The notes: a model not told the origin generated them from the sequence alone. Positions 1 through 9,110 are shown, counted from the stretch's first letter. The stretch: DNA of 64,000 nt from Lachnobacterium bovis (GCF_900111325.1 NZ_FOGW01000013.1:35554-99553); one strand, 5' to 3'. Numbers and translations are program-made.

Positions 1-2
1 AT

Positions 3-959
3 AAGGTAAGTGACGAGGTAAGTAAGTTTCCTGTGAATCAATCCGAGGCAGTATCAAATGAAAAAACAAATCCGTTAAAGGTGATAAATAATTTAAGAAA
101 AAAAGGTATCCTAGAATTAGTTTTAGAGAAACCGGGTGAAGTATCTAATAATGAAATTGATCTTAAGAAGTCATTGTCCAAAAGACGCATATTAAGTGGA
201 AATATAAAGGTTACATCTGAAAGTATGTTGATAGACAAAGTCGCACTAACACACTATTTTAGTGAGTATTTTTCTTCATATACTAAACCAAGGCGAGAAG
301 GTGCTTTACAATATGAACAAGAATATATTTTATCAGGAAAAAAAGATGATTGCTCAAATTTGAAAAGTACAATAAATAAAATATTAGTAATGCGAACAGC
401 CTCTAACATGGCGGCTATTTATAAGGATCCGTCAAAAATGTCTCAGATCGAAGCTTTAGCAAATTCATTGGGTGTTGTAACAGCAAATCCAGTTATTATG
501 AAGTGTGCAAAAATTGGATTGATAACGGCATGGGCTTATGGTGAAAGTATCTTAGATTTAAGGACGCTTATGAGTGGAGGCAAAATTAGTATTATAAAAT
601 CTCAAAATGAGTGGACTTTAGGATTATCTAACATAGGATCATTAACGGATTTAAAATTTAAGGCTAAAGAAAATAAAAAAGGTATAAAGTATGAAGATTT
701 TTTATCAGCTTTTCTAGCTTTAAAAAATCAAAAGGAAACTACAATAAATGCAATGGACATTATAGAGCATACAATTGCACAACAAAAAGGATATGAAAAG
801 TTTAGATTAGACAATGTGATAATAGAGGCTGAAGTTGATTATAGATATCGAATAAACACTGTATTTCTAGGGTTTGTCAACTTGAATACAAGCAAAATTA
901 GTTCAGTAGAAATAAATAATAAATCAAGGTATTCATATCTAAAAAACTGTAAAGAATAG
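3..959 (+). CDS. DUF5702-type tad-locus protein, C-terminal part (gene cut by window edge)
   Basis: The frame is open to the left edge with no stop before the first GTG at 33, so the true start is probably outside the window and this is the C-terminal part of a larger protein. About 300 residues are visible. They match my memory of the C-terminal DUF5702 region of Lachnospiraceae tad loci: a basic start, a central stretch with small hydrophobic helices (around VVTANPVIMKCAKIG and ITAWAYGESILDLR) and a C-terminal AEVDYRYRI-like beta segment. DUF5702 proteins usually have an N-terminal TadE-like membrane helix, which would lie upstream here. The genes immediately downstream (TadE-like, prepilin peptidase, second TadE-like, FHA) support a role in assembling a Flp/Tad pilus. 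The exact function is unknown. Confidence 0.7.
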   Translation, partial: KVSDEVSKFPVNQSEAVSNEKTNPLKVINNLRKKGILELVLEKPGEVSNNEIDLKKSLSKRRILSGNIKVTSESMLIDKVALTHYFSEYFSSYTKPRREGALQYEQEYILSGKKDDCSNLKSTINKILVMRTASNMAAIYKDPSKMSQIEALANSLGVVTANPVIMKCAKIGLITAWAYGESILDLRTLMSGGKISIIKSQNEWTLGLSNIGSLTDLKFKAKENKKGIKYEDFLSAFLALKNQKETTINAMDIIEHTIAQQKGYEKFRLDNVIIEAEVDYRYRINTVFLGFVNLNTSKISSVEINNKSRYSYLKNCKE

Positions 960-999
960 TATAAAGATAATTAAAAAAAAATTTAACCCATACATATTT

Positions 1000-1150
1000 C
1001 AGGTGTATATGGGTGTCTCTATAAAAACTCATCTCAAAATTAAAAATAAATAATAATAAAAAAATAAAAAATAAATAAGAAAGGAAACTCTCTCAATATG
1101 AAAACGAAAAATAAACATACCAAAATTTCAGAGACACCCATATGCACCTG
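1000..1150. repeat. Long-range inverted repeat straddling the start of the TadE-like gene
   Basis: The left arm at 1000-1019 (caggtgtatatgggtgtctc) is the reverse complement of 1131-1150 with 19 of 20 bases matching. The arms enclose 111 bp with the ribosome binding site and first 11 codons of the following gene, and the right arm is coding. The left arm can also fold locally with 986-996. There is no T-run, so this is not an ordinary terminator. Confidence 0.8.
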
Positions 1151-1883
1151 GAAAAAGGGTTCTCTGACATTAGAAGCTACTGTAGTCATTTTGTTTTTAG
1201 TGTTTACTTTTGCCAGTATTCTCATGCTGTTTAGGGTACTACAGGTGCAAACGGCTGTACAAGAAAGTGCAACTTATGCAACAAGGAAGACAGCAGCTAT
1301 GGCAGTGAATGTTAAGAGTGATACAGTAGCTCTTTCTATGGCAAAGGGTTATTATTTTCACCACGCAGCAAAATATAAAGTGGTAAAAAAATACATGAAA
1401 GGTTCTTGGGTAATGACAAGATTTGATGGAAGTAGTTGTGATAAGGATGATATAGTACTAAAGATCAGCTATGAAATCAAGATGCCTATAAAGTTTGGAA
1501 CAATAGATTCACTTAGAATATACCAATCATCGCACCAAAGGAGATGGTCAGGAGATAAGCCAAGATTAGATGCGAACGAAGACTCAGAATATGTATATAT
1601 TACAGAAACAGGGTATGCATATCACAAAGATATAAAGTGCAGTCACCTAGATTTATCGATACATTTAATAAGTAAGGAGAATATAAATTCCGCAAGAAAT
1701 TTATCAGGTGGAAAATATTACAGATGTTCACACTGTGTGAAAAAAGACGTACCTTACTATTATATAGCTGATTATGGAACAAATTATCATTCAAGTATAT
1801 TGTGTAGTGGATTAAAAAGAAGCGTAGAAAGGATAAAACTTAAGGATGTAAAAGGTAAAAGCCCTTGTAAACACTGCGTTTAA
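1098..1883 (+). CDS. TadE-like pseudopilin with duplicated His/Cys metal-site motif
   Basis: A 261-residue protein with a type IV pilin-like N-terminus: basic residues to about 20, then GSLTLEA followed by a single hydrophobic helix (about 26-50), typical of TadE-family pseudopilins processed by the A24 peptidase encoded next. The C-terminal 95 residues contain two copies of one pattern: aromatic-rich strand, Tyr-His-x4-Cys, then about 28 or 20 residues later Cys-x-His-Cys. Copy 1 uses H176, C181, C210, C213; copy 2 uses H231, C236, C257, C260. Such spacing suggests a small zinc-binding fold resembling the Ada N-terminal metal site, but this is inference. The start ATG follows an AGAAAGGAAA ribosome binding site and lies inside the long inverted repeat. 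It sits in the tad operon between DUF5702 and the prepilin peptidase. Confidence 0.8.
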   Translation: MKTKNKHTKISETPICTWKKGSLTLEATVVILFLVFTFASILMLFRVLQVQTAVQESATYATRKTAAMAVNVKSDTVALSMAKGYYFHHAAKYKVVKKYMKGSWVMTRFDGSSCDKDDIVLKISYEIKMPIKFGTIDSLRIYQSSHQRRWSGDKPRLDANEDSEYVYITETGYAYHKDIKCSHLDLSIHLISKENINSARNLSGGKYYRCSHCVKKDVPYYYIADYGTNYHSSILCSGLKRSVERIKLKDVKGKSPCKHCV

Positions 1884-1908
1884 GGTAAAAAGTTAGAAAG
1901 GAATTATA

Positions 1909-2448
1909 ATGCAAAATATATCTATTTTTTCTGCAATAAAATTAATACAAATATATCCTAATATGGCTAAATATCTGATAATACCTATTATTTCAAATCT
2001 AATATGCATTAGTTATTTAGGTTACAACGCATATTTAGATATAAGAACAAAAGAAATACCAGTAAAGAATTCAATAATTATGGCATTTATAGGTGTGGCT
2101 TTATCAATAGTATCGGTCGTATGTAGTGGTTACTTTGGTATGAGACTATTGTTTAGTGTACTAATGAATACGGCTATTTCGTTGATTCCAGGGATTATAT
2201 TGTTTTTAGTTTCTAAATATACGAATCAAATGATAGGATATGGGGATACAATGGTTATTGTTGTATTAGGGCTATATTTAGATGTGAAGAATTTAATGGG
2301 ATTAATTGTATTAGCTTTTTTCATAGCAGGATTAGTAGCTTTATACGAATTCATAATAAGGAAAAAAGATAAAAAACATGAGATTCCGTTTGTGCCATTT
2401 TTATTTATTTCATACGTTATTATAAATTGTACACAGTTTATTCATTAA
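1909..2448 (+). CDS. A24-family prepilin peptidase (TadV/CpaA-like)
   Basis: An integral membrane aspartic protease of 179 residues that cleaves the leader of Flp pilins and TadE-like pseudopilins at the cytoplasmic face. Both catalytic aspartates are visible in their family contexts: the first in YLDIRTKEIP (about residue 44) and the second in the GxGD motif GYGDTMVI (about 109). About six hydrophobic segments are seen. The short form, lacking the N-terminal methyltransferase domain of PilD, is normal for TadV/CpaA. It lies between its two probable substrates, the TadE-like proteins. The start is preceded by AAAGGA. Confidence 0.9.
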   Translation: MQNISIFSAIKLIQIYPNMAKYLIIPIISNLICISYLGYNAYLDIRTKEIPVKNSIIMAFIGVALSIVSVVCSGYFGMRLLFSVLMNTAISLIPGIILFLVSKYTNQMIGYGDTMVIVVLGLYLDVKNLMGLIVLAFFIAGLVALYEFIIRKKDKKHEIPFVPFLFISYVIINCTQFIH

Positions 2449-2499
2449 CAGTAAAAAAGTACAATAATAAAAGACATGTAGAAGATAGGAATAAGCAAT

Positions 2500-2793
2500 A
2501 TGTTAAAAAAAGGATTAATAAAATTAAGGTTATACAAGAAAAGTAAAAAAGACAATAGTATAAACTTGTATGGTATAAATTTAGAAAAAAAATTACGTGC
2601 TTCGTACACAATTGAAGCCGCAGTTATGGTTCCAATAATATTAGCCGTATTTTTAGTGACTTGTAACCTATCGATTTCATTATATAAAGAAATTAGTAAT
2701 GAACATGAAGATAAAAAAATCGAAAAAATGTGGGCGGTTTCAGATTTTTATCTTGTTGAGTTTAATAAAGATGAACCATACATAGAAAAATAA
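2500..2793 (+). CDS. Small TadE-like pseudopilin
   Basis: A 97-residue protein with a long basic N-terminus (about 33 residues), then ASYTIEAAVMVPIIL, a class III pilin-like cleavage context (Glu five residues into the hydrophobic stretch) and one membrane helix, then a short charged tail. This matches small TadE-like proteins of clostridial tad loci. It is probably a substrate of the prepilin peptidase just upstream and a minor component or assembly factor of the pilus. Much shorter than the first TadE-like protein and without its Cys/His tail. Confidence 0.8.
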   Translation: MLKKGLIKLRLYKKSKKDNSINLYGINLEKKLRASYTIEAAVMVPIILAVFLVTCNLSISLYKEISNEHEDKKIEKMWAVSDFYLVEFNKDEPYIEK

Positions 2794-2822
2794 CATTATT
2801 AACAGGAAAGGATAAGTATAGT

Positions 2823-4160
2823 ATGTCAGATTTTTTACAAGAAGTTTCTTTTTTTAGGACACCAACAAAAAGTTTTATGAAAATACCGGTGGGAGAATGT
2901 GAAAAATTAGATCAGGAATTACTTTTAAGAAAAGAACTTGAAAATACGTTGAATTGTAAAAAGAATTATAATGATGGAGTTGCAGAATATTGGTATGATA
3001 TAACAGGCTATCAGTCTTTTGATAAATATTGTAAATTAAAAAAGCCAACGATTAAGTTATACAAACATCTGATAAATAGCATTTTTATGCAAATTGAAAT
3101 TCTTGAAAAAAATCTTATAAGTATCAATTCGTTAGTATTAGATCCAAGATATATTTATATAGAAGAAAAAGAAATCTTTTTTACAATTTATCCATCAAAA
3201 AGTGTGAGTTTTCTAGAAAAATTTCAAAATTTAATGGAAATTATATTGAAAGAAATCCCACATGAAGAACATGATATAGTTGAATTTGTTTATGGAGTGT
3301 ATGAGAAAATTGGAAAAGATGAAAATTGCTTTAAATCTATCAGAAAATATGTCAAAAAGTATGAAATATCAGATCAAAAAAGTGGAAAAGTGGAAAAGTT
3401 TGTTGACAACTCGGAAAATATATCGAAAATCAGCTCTGAGAAAGTAGAAAAACTTGAGAATTTAGAAACTTCTCCACAACAAGAAAAAACCGTACACAGT
3501 ATACCTCAGGAAAATACCCCTAAAAAGAAGAAAGAAGTAGAGCGAAAGAGGAATAAATTAAGTAGACTTATTCAAGATAAAATTAAAGAAACACGAGGGG
3601 TAATATATGAGTTTTTAGGTATCTCAGATGAAAACAATTTTCCAAGGTTAAAATCAGAAGAAAAATCAGAAGAAAAATCAGAAGAGTTTGATTTAGAGAA
3701 GCAAAGTAAGACTAACGGGTGGAAAATTCCAACAAATTTTTTAGGAAAAAAACAGGAGAAGGAACAAGAGCAATTACAAGTTATTTATCCAGATTTAGAT
3801 TATGAAGAGTCGGATGAAAATCTTGTTGAAACATTTGAAACGGTTTGTCTAAGTGTTGAAACAGATAAAATAAAGGGAACATTTATTTATGAAGGGATAG
3901 ATAATTTAAATGATTTTTATGTAGATAAAGATGTAGTATTAATTGGTAGTTCACAAACTGCAGATGTATTTATAAAAAAGAATACTGTCAGTAAAATGCA
4001 TTGCCAAATAAAACGTGATAACGCGGAATATTATGTAGAAGATTTAAATTCGACAAATGGAACATTATTAAACGGAAAACTATTAGAATATCAGAAAAAA
4101 TACAAGTTAAAAAGAAACGATATTCTATTAATTGCCGATGCAAAATATCGTGTTCTGTAA
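2823..4160 (+). CDS. DUF6382-like protein with C-terminal FHA domain
   Basis: A 445-residue, apparently cytoplasmic protein. The N-terminal ~180 residues resemble the DUF6382 domain that precedes FHA domains in Lachnospiraceae tad loci. A highly charged linker follows (about 190-330), including a 12-bp tandem repeat encoding KSEE units near 3652-3690. The C-terminus is a forkhead-associated phosphothreonine-binding domain: VVLIGSSQTADVFI (GR/S strand), SKMHCQI (conserved S-x-x-H) and STNGTLLNG (conserved N-G). FHA proteins in tad systems are thought to relay Ser/Thr kinase signals to pilus assembly; here that is inference from the neighbours. The start ATG is 9 bases after GAAAGGA. Confidence 0.85.
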   Translation: MSDFLQEVSFFRTPTKSFMKIPVGECEKLDQELLLRKELENTLNCKKNYNDGVAEYWYDITGYQSFDKYCKLKKPTIKLYKHLINSIFMQIEILEKNLISINSLVLDPRYIYIEEKEIFFTIYPSKSVSFLEKFQNLMEIILKEIPHEEHDIVEFVYGVYEKIGKDENCFKSIRKYVKKYEISDQKSGKVEKFVDNSENISKISSEKVEKLENLETSPQQEKTVHSIPQENTPKKKKEVERKRNKLSRLIQDKIKETRGVIYEFLGISDENNFPRLKSEEKSEEKSEEFDLEKQSKTNGWKIPTNFLGKKQEKEQEQLQVIYPDLDYEESDENLVETFETVCLSVETDKIKGTFIYEGIDNLNDFYVDKDVVLIGSSQTADVFIKKNTVSKMHCQIKRDNAEYYVEDLNSTNGTLLNGKLLEYQKKYKLKRNDILLIADAKYRVL

Positions 4161-4276
4161 AAAATTCTAAGATGTTTTAAAATTGAAAAATTAATTTTTG
4201 AGTGATATAATCGAAATAAATTACAAAATTGAATATTTGTTGATAGATAAACTATATTTTACGGAGGATGAAAATT

Positions 4277-4948
4277 GTGGTAAAAATAGAACAAATAAAG
4301 AAAAAATTAGATTTTGTAAGAAGATTTCCGATAACTGTGACAATAATAATGGTTTGTGTCGTGATTTTTATCGTAAATAATTTTATTTTTGATAAAAATA
4401 ATTATATCCTGATTTATAAATACTTTGGATTAGTTGAAAATACTATAAAAAATAAAGAATACTACAGATTATTGACATGTTTTTTTATACATTTTGATAT
4501 AAATCATTTAGTAGGAAACATGTTTATCCTACTTTTAATGGGGCATAGAGTGGAAGAAGTTGTGGGGAAACTACGATTTTTATTAATTTATCTTTTCTCA
4601 GGAATTGTTGGTAGTATACTTGAGATTATATTCATTACAAATTTCAGAGTATATAATAATTATGTATCTGCAGGTGCATCAGGAGCTATATTTGGAATAA
4701 TAGGTGCATCAATAGTATTAATTTTATTAGATAGCAAAAAGAAGATAGATATTTCTAAAAAAGGAATAGTATTTTTGGCTGTATTTTTATTGCTAATAGG
4801 TAAAACAACAAAAACCACAAATATAAACAATATAGGCCATATAACTGGATTATTAAGTGGATTATTTATTACAATGTTGTTATATTTTGTGGAAAAAATC
4901 ATAAAAAAGAATAGTGTTATTTCTAAAAGATATAAATTTATTTTCTAA
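4277..4948 (+). CDS. Rhomboid-family intramembrane serine protease
   Basis: A membrane protease with six or seven hydrophobic helices. Visible family motifs are the HFDINHLVGNM segment, the catalytic serine in GASGAIFG, and the partner histidine in NIGHITGLLSG, so it should be active. I prefer the GTG at 4277 (223 aa): the strong GGAGG at 4263-4267 directly abuts the ATG at 4268, leaving no spacing, whereas the GTG is 9 bases away. Rhomboids cleave membrane-anchored substrates near the lipid bilayer. It follows the tad FHA gene by about 115 bp, so it may or may not share that transcript; the pseudopilins upstream would be plausible but unproven substrates. Confidence 0.85.
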   Translation: MVKIEQIKKKLDFVRRFPITVTIIMVCVVIFIVNNFIFDKNNYILIYKYFGLVENTIKNKEYYRLLTCFFIHFDINHLVGNMFILLLMGHRVEEVVGKLRFLLIYLFSGIVGSILEIIFITNFRVYNNYVSAGASGAIFGIIGASIVLILLDSKKKIDISKKGIVFLAVFLLLIGKTTKTTNINNIGHITGLLSGLFITMLLYFVEKIIKKNSVISKRYKFIF

Positions 4949-5121
4949 TTTCATATTGATACATCTGAAATTATTATAAAGATACTTACCTTATATTTTA
5001 TAATCGAACAAGGTTGATTTTGTTTAGAAAAATTAATATACTTAATTATATAAGGTATAGATAAACAGATTTTTGAGTAGTTTTGGGACATATTAAAAAT
5101 TATGTTAAAGGGGTGCAAGAT

Positions 5122-6123
5122 ATGAAAATAAAAATTTATTATGGGGGTCGAGGGCTTTTAGATGATCCAACGCTTTATGTAATAACAAGAATGGAAAATG
5201 TATTACGTGAATTAAGAGTGGATGTTGAAAGATTCAATATATATGAGCATAAAAATGAAATAGCAACCCTTCCACAGACATTTAAAGATGCTGATGGAAT
5301 TATACTAGCAATAACAGTTGAATGGCTTGGAATTGGCGGATATATGCAGCAATTTTTAGATGCTTGTTGGCTTTATGGAGACAAAAATAAAATTGCAACG
5401 ACATATATGCAACCAATTGTTATGTCAACAACATATGGAGAACGAGAAGGTGAAATGACATTATGTAATGCTTGGGAGATTTTAGGTGGTTCTCCATGTC
5501 CAGGTTTGTGTGGATATGTTGATGATTTGGCCATGTTCAAAATGAATGAAGATTATAATCTGATTATAGAAAAGAAAGCAGAGAGTTTATATAGAACTAT
5601 ATCTCAAAAGGTAAAAAATTTACCAACAAGTAATCAGGCTGTTAAACAAACGGTATTAAGAACTCAATCCTTAAGTCTTACACCACAAGAAAGTGAACAA
5701 TTATCGAAGTATGTTTCAGATGATACTTACGTAAAAAAACAAAAAGAAGATATAGAAGAATTAGCATCTATGTATAAAGATTTATTAGGACATAGAGAAG
5801 AAAAAAATATAGAACCTTATAAGAATGATTTGTTAGCAAGGTTTAGACCACAGGGAAGCCTTAAAGTAGCGTATTCTTTCATCATAGAAGGATTCAAAAA
5901 GCCGCTTTATGTTGGAATAAGCGGAGCAAATATCGAAGTGTATTATGGTGAAAATGAAAGCGTAGATGTGGTAATAAAAATCAGACAAGAAATGTTTGAT
6001 GATATTTTAGCAGGTAGATTGACATTCCAAAGGGCATTCATGACGGGCTCGATAACAGCGAAAGGTAACTTTAAAATACTTAGGCTTCTAGATGAAATAT
6101 TTTTATCAGAGCAGTTAGTATAA
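5122..6123 (+). CDS. Flavodoxin-fold FMN reductase-like protein fused to an SCP2 sterol-carrier domain
   Basis: A 333-residue two-domain protein. Residues 1 to about 175 look like a flavodoxin/NADPH-dependent FMN reductase fold: MKIKIYYGG at the start, DADGIILAITVEW and the MSTTYGEREGE region. After a helical linker, about 245-333 match the SCP2 sterol-binding domain: ARFRPQGSLKVAYSFII, VDVVIKI, and the ILAGRLTFQRAFMTGSI-AKGNFKIL core. SCP2 domains bind hydrophobic ligands, so the fusion could present a lipid-like ligand to a flavin site, which is inference. The ATG at 5122 follows AAAGGGG; the upstream ATA/ATT-rich frame back to 5083 lacks a ribosome binding site. Confidence 0.8.
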   Translation: MKIKIYYGGRGLLDDPTLYVITRMENVLRELRVDVERFNIYEHKNEIATLPQTFKDADGIILAITVEWLGIGGYMQQFLDACWLYGDKNKIATTYMQPIVMSTTYGEREGEMTLCNAWEILGGSPCPGLCGYVDDLAMFKMNEDYNLIIEKKAESLYRTISQKVKNLPTSNQAVKQTVLRTQSLSLTPQESEQLSKYVSDDTYVKKQKEDIEELASMYKDLLGHREEKNIEPYKNDLLARFRPQGSLKVAYSFIIEGFKKPLYVGISGANIEVYYGENESVDVVIKIRQEMFDDILAGRLTFQRAFMTGSITAKGNFKILRLLDEIFLSEQLV

Positions 6124-6162
6124 AGTTTAAATATTTATAATAAATAGAAAAGAGGATATAAG

Positions 6163-6588
6163 ATGAAGGAAGATAACTGTATTTTTTGTAAATTAGCAAA
6201 CGGAGATATTCCTACAAATTCAATTTATGAAGATGAAGATTTTAATGTTATTTTAGATGCTTCACCAGCAACAAAAGGACATGCTTTAATTTTGCCTAAA
6301 AAGCACTATAAAGATGTATATTCAATTGATTCAGAATTATTGGGAAAGGCAGCTATTTTAGCACAAAAGATAATTAAAGAAGAAAAAGTAAAATTAGGAT
6401 GTCAAGGATATAATATAGTGCAAAATAATGGAGAAGTCGCAGGGCAGACAGTATTTCACTTCCATATGCACCTTATCCCAAGATATGAAAATCAAGAAGA
6501 GGATACAACTGGTGTTGTAGATTGGGAACAAAGAAAAGTTGATCCAGAAGAAATGAAAAATATTTGTGAAAAAATGAAGCTTAATTAG
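6163..6588 (+). CDS. hinT: HIT-family nucleotide-binding protein
   Basis: A 141-residue histidine-triad protein. The N-terminus has CIFCKLANGDIPT with the Cys-x2-Cys start common in bacterial HinT homologues, and the catalytic triad is HFHMHLIP (H-x-H-x-H) near residue 100. HinT-type enzymes hydrolyse adenosine phosphoramidates and AMP-lysine in the cytosol. Its length is normal. It lies 40 bp after the flavodoxin-SCP2 gene with its own AGAGGA site, and ahead of a strong terminator, so the two genes probably form a short operon. Confidence 0.92.
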   Translation: MKEDNCIFCKLANGDIPTNSIYEDEDFNVILDASPATKGHALILPKKHYKDVYSIDSELLGKAAILAQKIIKEEKVKLGCQGYNIVQNNGEVAGQTVFHFHMHLIPRYENQEEDTTGVVDWEQRKVDPEEMKNICEKMKLN

Positions 6589-6632
6589 TTTTAAAAATTG
6601 TTTTTCATATAATTTAATAGAAGTAAAAATAA

Positions 6633-6676
6633 AATATGCATATCTACAGTTAAAAGTAGATATGCATATTTTTTAT
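6633..6676. terminator. Rho-independent terminator, probably bidirectional
   Basis: A perfect 15-bp stem (6633-6647 with 6656-6670) and an 8-nt loop, followed by a T-rich run. It lies between the convergent HIT gene and the reverse-strand chemoreceptor, and the A-rich left flank would serve the other strand. Confidence 0.92.
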
Positions 6677-6769
6677 TTTCTTAATTTATATAGTATATAA
6701 TATGAGTTTATTGTAAAAGTTTAATTAAGGTTTAAATATCATACATTTAATATTATATTTGAAAAAGTG

Positions 6770-8881
6770 TTAGTCTATTTTAAATACACTCATTGATTCT
6801 TTAATTCCAACAGCAGATTCGGTAACAGTATTAGCTGAATCAGCAACTTCCTCACTTTCAGCAGCAACTTCCTCAGCAGAAGTAGCTAATTTTTCAACGG
6901 AAGAAGATACTTCTTCACTACTTGCTGATTGTTCTTCTGATATTGCAGCAACAGAAGATGCGATGTTATCGACGTTACTCATCATATCCATCATTTCTTT
7001 GATAGTTAAGTTTGTATTTTGAACATCGTCATAAATTTCAGCAAAAGTATTACCAGCAACTGTAACGGCTTCTGAGCTAGTTGCAATTTCTTCTACATTT
7101 TGTTTAGATTTTTCGTAAAGTTGATCAATTTGTGCATTGATATCTTTGATAATTGCAGCAATTTGAGTCGTTGAATCTGCAGAGTCAGAGGCAAGATTGC
7201 CGATTTCGCTAGCAACAACAGCAAAACCTTTACCGGCTTCACCAGCTCGAGCTGCTTCAATCGAAGCGTTCAAAGAAAGTAAGTTGGTTTGCTCTGCGAT
7301 AGAGTTAATCATTTCTATAATAGAATTAATCTTTTGTGTTGACTCATTAACGGCAGAAACGACATCGTTCATTTCGTTCATAGAATTTGCAATATCTTGC
7401 ATTCCTTGTTGAACGTTCTCCATATCCTGTTGGCCGTTTTGAGCCTTAGTTACTAGAAGACTCATTGTGTTATTAGCTGTATCACCTTTTACCATAAGAT
7501 CGCTTACTTCACCTGCTAAATCGGTGGCGTTATTAGCAAGTTCACTAACTGCATCTGTCATACCATCCATGGCAAGTCTTATTTGTTCCATAGAACTAGA
7601 TTGCTCACTAGCCTGTTGGCTTAACAAATCAGAAGAGCGTTTACTGTTTTCTGCTTGAAGAGCTAAGTTGTCAGATGTAGTTTTTACTGATGAAATAGAG
7701 TCTTTCATGTGACTTACAAAGGTTTGTAGTGAATCGCTCATGTATCCAATTTCATCAGAAGAATTAGAATTAATACTTACGGTAAAGTTACCTTGTGTGA
7801 TTTCGTGAATAATAGCAGTAATTTCTTTTATAGGTTTTGAAACAAATTGTTTTATGAAAATAAGTAAAACAATAGCAATAATAGTAACAGCAATTACCAT
7901 AATAATATAGCCAATACGTTGGAAAATTTTAACTTCAGCAAGAGCAGTGCTTTCTTTTACGGTACAAGCAACAGTCCATCCTACACCCTTTACAAGCGCA
8001 GGAGATACATAATACGTCGAACCATCTTCTCCTTTTATGGAAGTTGTAGGGTTGTTTTTGCCATATATGATAGAATCTCCAGCTTTTTTTAGAATAGGTT
8101 TTAGGTTTTCGATAAGTTCATTATCAGTTATTTCTGATAATTTTTTGTTGTTATATTTTTTGATTCTAAAATAAAGTATATCATCACCACTTACAAGCAT
8201 CATTGATCCTGTATTCATTGGTTTTACCTTTGAAACTCGGTCAATTAAAGAGGTAAGGATAATATCTGAACCAGCAACACCAGTACGTCCGTCTTTTAAT
8301 TTGATTTTTCTTGCCATTGTTATTACTGTAGCACCGGTATCATGACTTGTGTAAGGAGAACCAACAAGAGTAAATTTCTCTTTGTCTAGACCTGCTTTAT
8401 ACCAATCACGCTCTAAAGGGTTATAGGTATCTTCATAACAAGGGTCTGTATCCGGAGAATAGCCCGGAGTGTCATATTGGTCATAATAGTAATATTTTTT
8501 ATCTGAAAGACCAAAATAAACACCAGATCTAGAAAGGTTAGAGTATGTACGAGTTGGTTGAATAGCACGTAAAAGATCTGCGTCAGATTCATAGTCAGAA
8601 TGCTCAATAGTGCTCATGACTCCTTCAAAATGTGATATAAGTGGCAATAACTCGTCAGAAAGAGATGCAGCTTGATAGTGAGATTCATTATCTAAAGAAT
8701 CCTTTACTGTTGTTAGGATAGTGCTTTTAGCATATTGCATAAGAATCATAATAAGTATAATGGTTAAAACTGCAATTAGAGGGACCAAAATACTTAAAAG
8801 TTTTCCACTAACTGATTTAAAAGCACCAGGTTTTTTACGCCCATTAGAGTTTGTTTTACTTGTATTAGTGGGTCTGTTCAT
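6770..8881 (-). CDS. Methyl-accepting chemotaxis protein with dCache sensor
   Basis: A 703-residue transmembrane chemoreceptor. It has a membrane helix at about 25-47, a large extracellular domain of dCache type to about 325 (the NPLERDWYKAGL and TGATVITMARKI segments are characteristic), a second helix at about 328-350, a HAMP domain (KPIKEITAIIHEITQGNF), and a long cytoplasmic signalling hairpin. The conserved tip is seen as EQTNLLSLNASIEAARAGEAGKGFAVVASEI. There is no CheR-binding pentapeptide at the C-terminus. It would signal through CheA/CheW, which are not in the window. AAGGAGG precedes the ATG. A sigma-28-like minus 10 element (TCCGATAA, reverse strand 8944-8937) is upstream, but its minus 35 is poor. 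Confidence 0.95.
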   Translation of the reverse strand: MNRPTNTSKTNSNGRKKPGAFKSVSGKLLSILVPLIAVLTIILIMILMQYAKSTILTTVKDSLDNESHYQAASLSDELLPLISHFEGVMSTIEHSDYESDADLLRAIQPTRTYSNLSRSGVYFGLSDKKYYYYDQYDTPGYSPDTDPCYEDTYNPLERDWYKAGLDKEKFTLVGSPYTSHDTGATVITMARKIKLKDGRTGVAGSDIILTSLIDRVSKVKPMNTGSMMLVSGDDILYFRIKKYNNKKLSEITDNELIENLKPILKKAGDSIIYGKNNPTTSIKGEDGSTYYVSPALVKGVGWTVACTVKESTALAEVKIFQRIGYIIMVIAVTIIAIVLLIFIKQFVSKPIKEITAIIHEITQGNFTVSINSNSSDEIGYMSDSLQTFVSHMKDSISSVKTTSDNLALQAENSKRSSDLLSQQASEQSSSMEQIRLAMDGMTDAVSELANNATDLAGEVSDLMVKGDTANNTMSLLVTKAQNGQQDMENVQQGMQDIANSMNEMNDVVSAVNESTQKINSIIEMINSIAEQTNLLSLNASIEAARAGEAGKGFAVVASEIGNLASDSADSTTQIAAIIKDINAQIDQLYEKSKQNVEEIATSSEAVTVAGNTFAEIYDDVQNTNLTIKEMMDMMSNVDNIASSVAAISEEQSASSEEVSSSVEKLATSAEEVAAESEEVADSANTVTESAVGIKESMSVFKID

Positions 8882-8969
8882 ATAATTTCCTCCTTAATTT
8901 TATAGATCTAAGTATCAAACACATTCTATAACAGGTTTATCGGAGGATAAAGGAACAATATAGGGACAA

Positions 8970-9110
8970 GAATAATTAAAAAATTATAAATAAAAAAGAT
9001 AAAAATATAAATAGAAAATATAAAACAATAAAATTAAATAAAAAATATGAATAAAAAAATAGGAATAAAAAAATAAGAAAAAAAATAAGAAAAAAAATAG
9101 GAATAAAAAA
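8970..9110. repeat. Low-complexity A-rich spacer with short tandem units
   Basis: About 140 bp almost without C, built from variants of AATAGGAATAAAAAA and AATAAGAAAAAAA in tandem. It separates the chemoreceptor promoter region from the murG terminator. No gene is visible. The units look like slippage products. Confidence 0.75.

Noticed and set aside
4198..4380. A 60-codon ORF overlapping the first rhomboid gene start
   Set aside because: It is out of frame with the rhomboid, starts at a non-ATG codon and carries no recognisable protein features.
7197..7658. Forward ORFs opposite the first chemoreceptor gene
   Set aside because: Antisense shadows of a strongly conserved coding sequence, without start signals.
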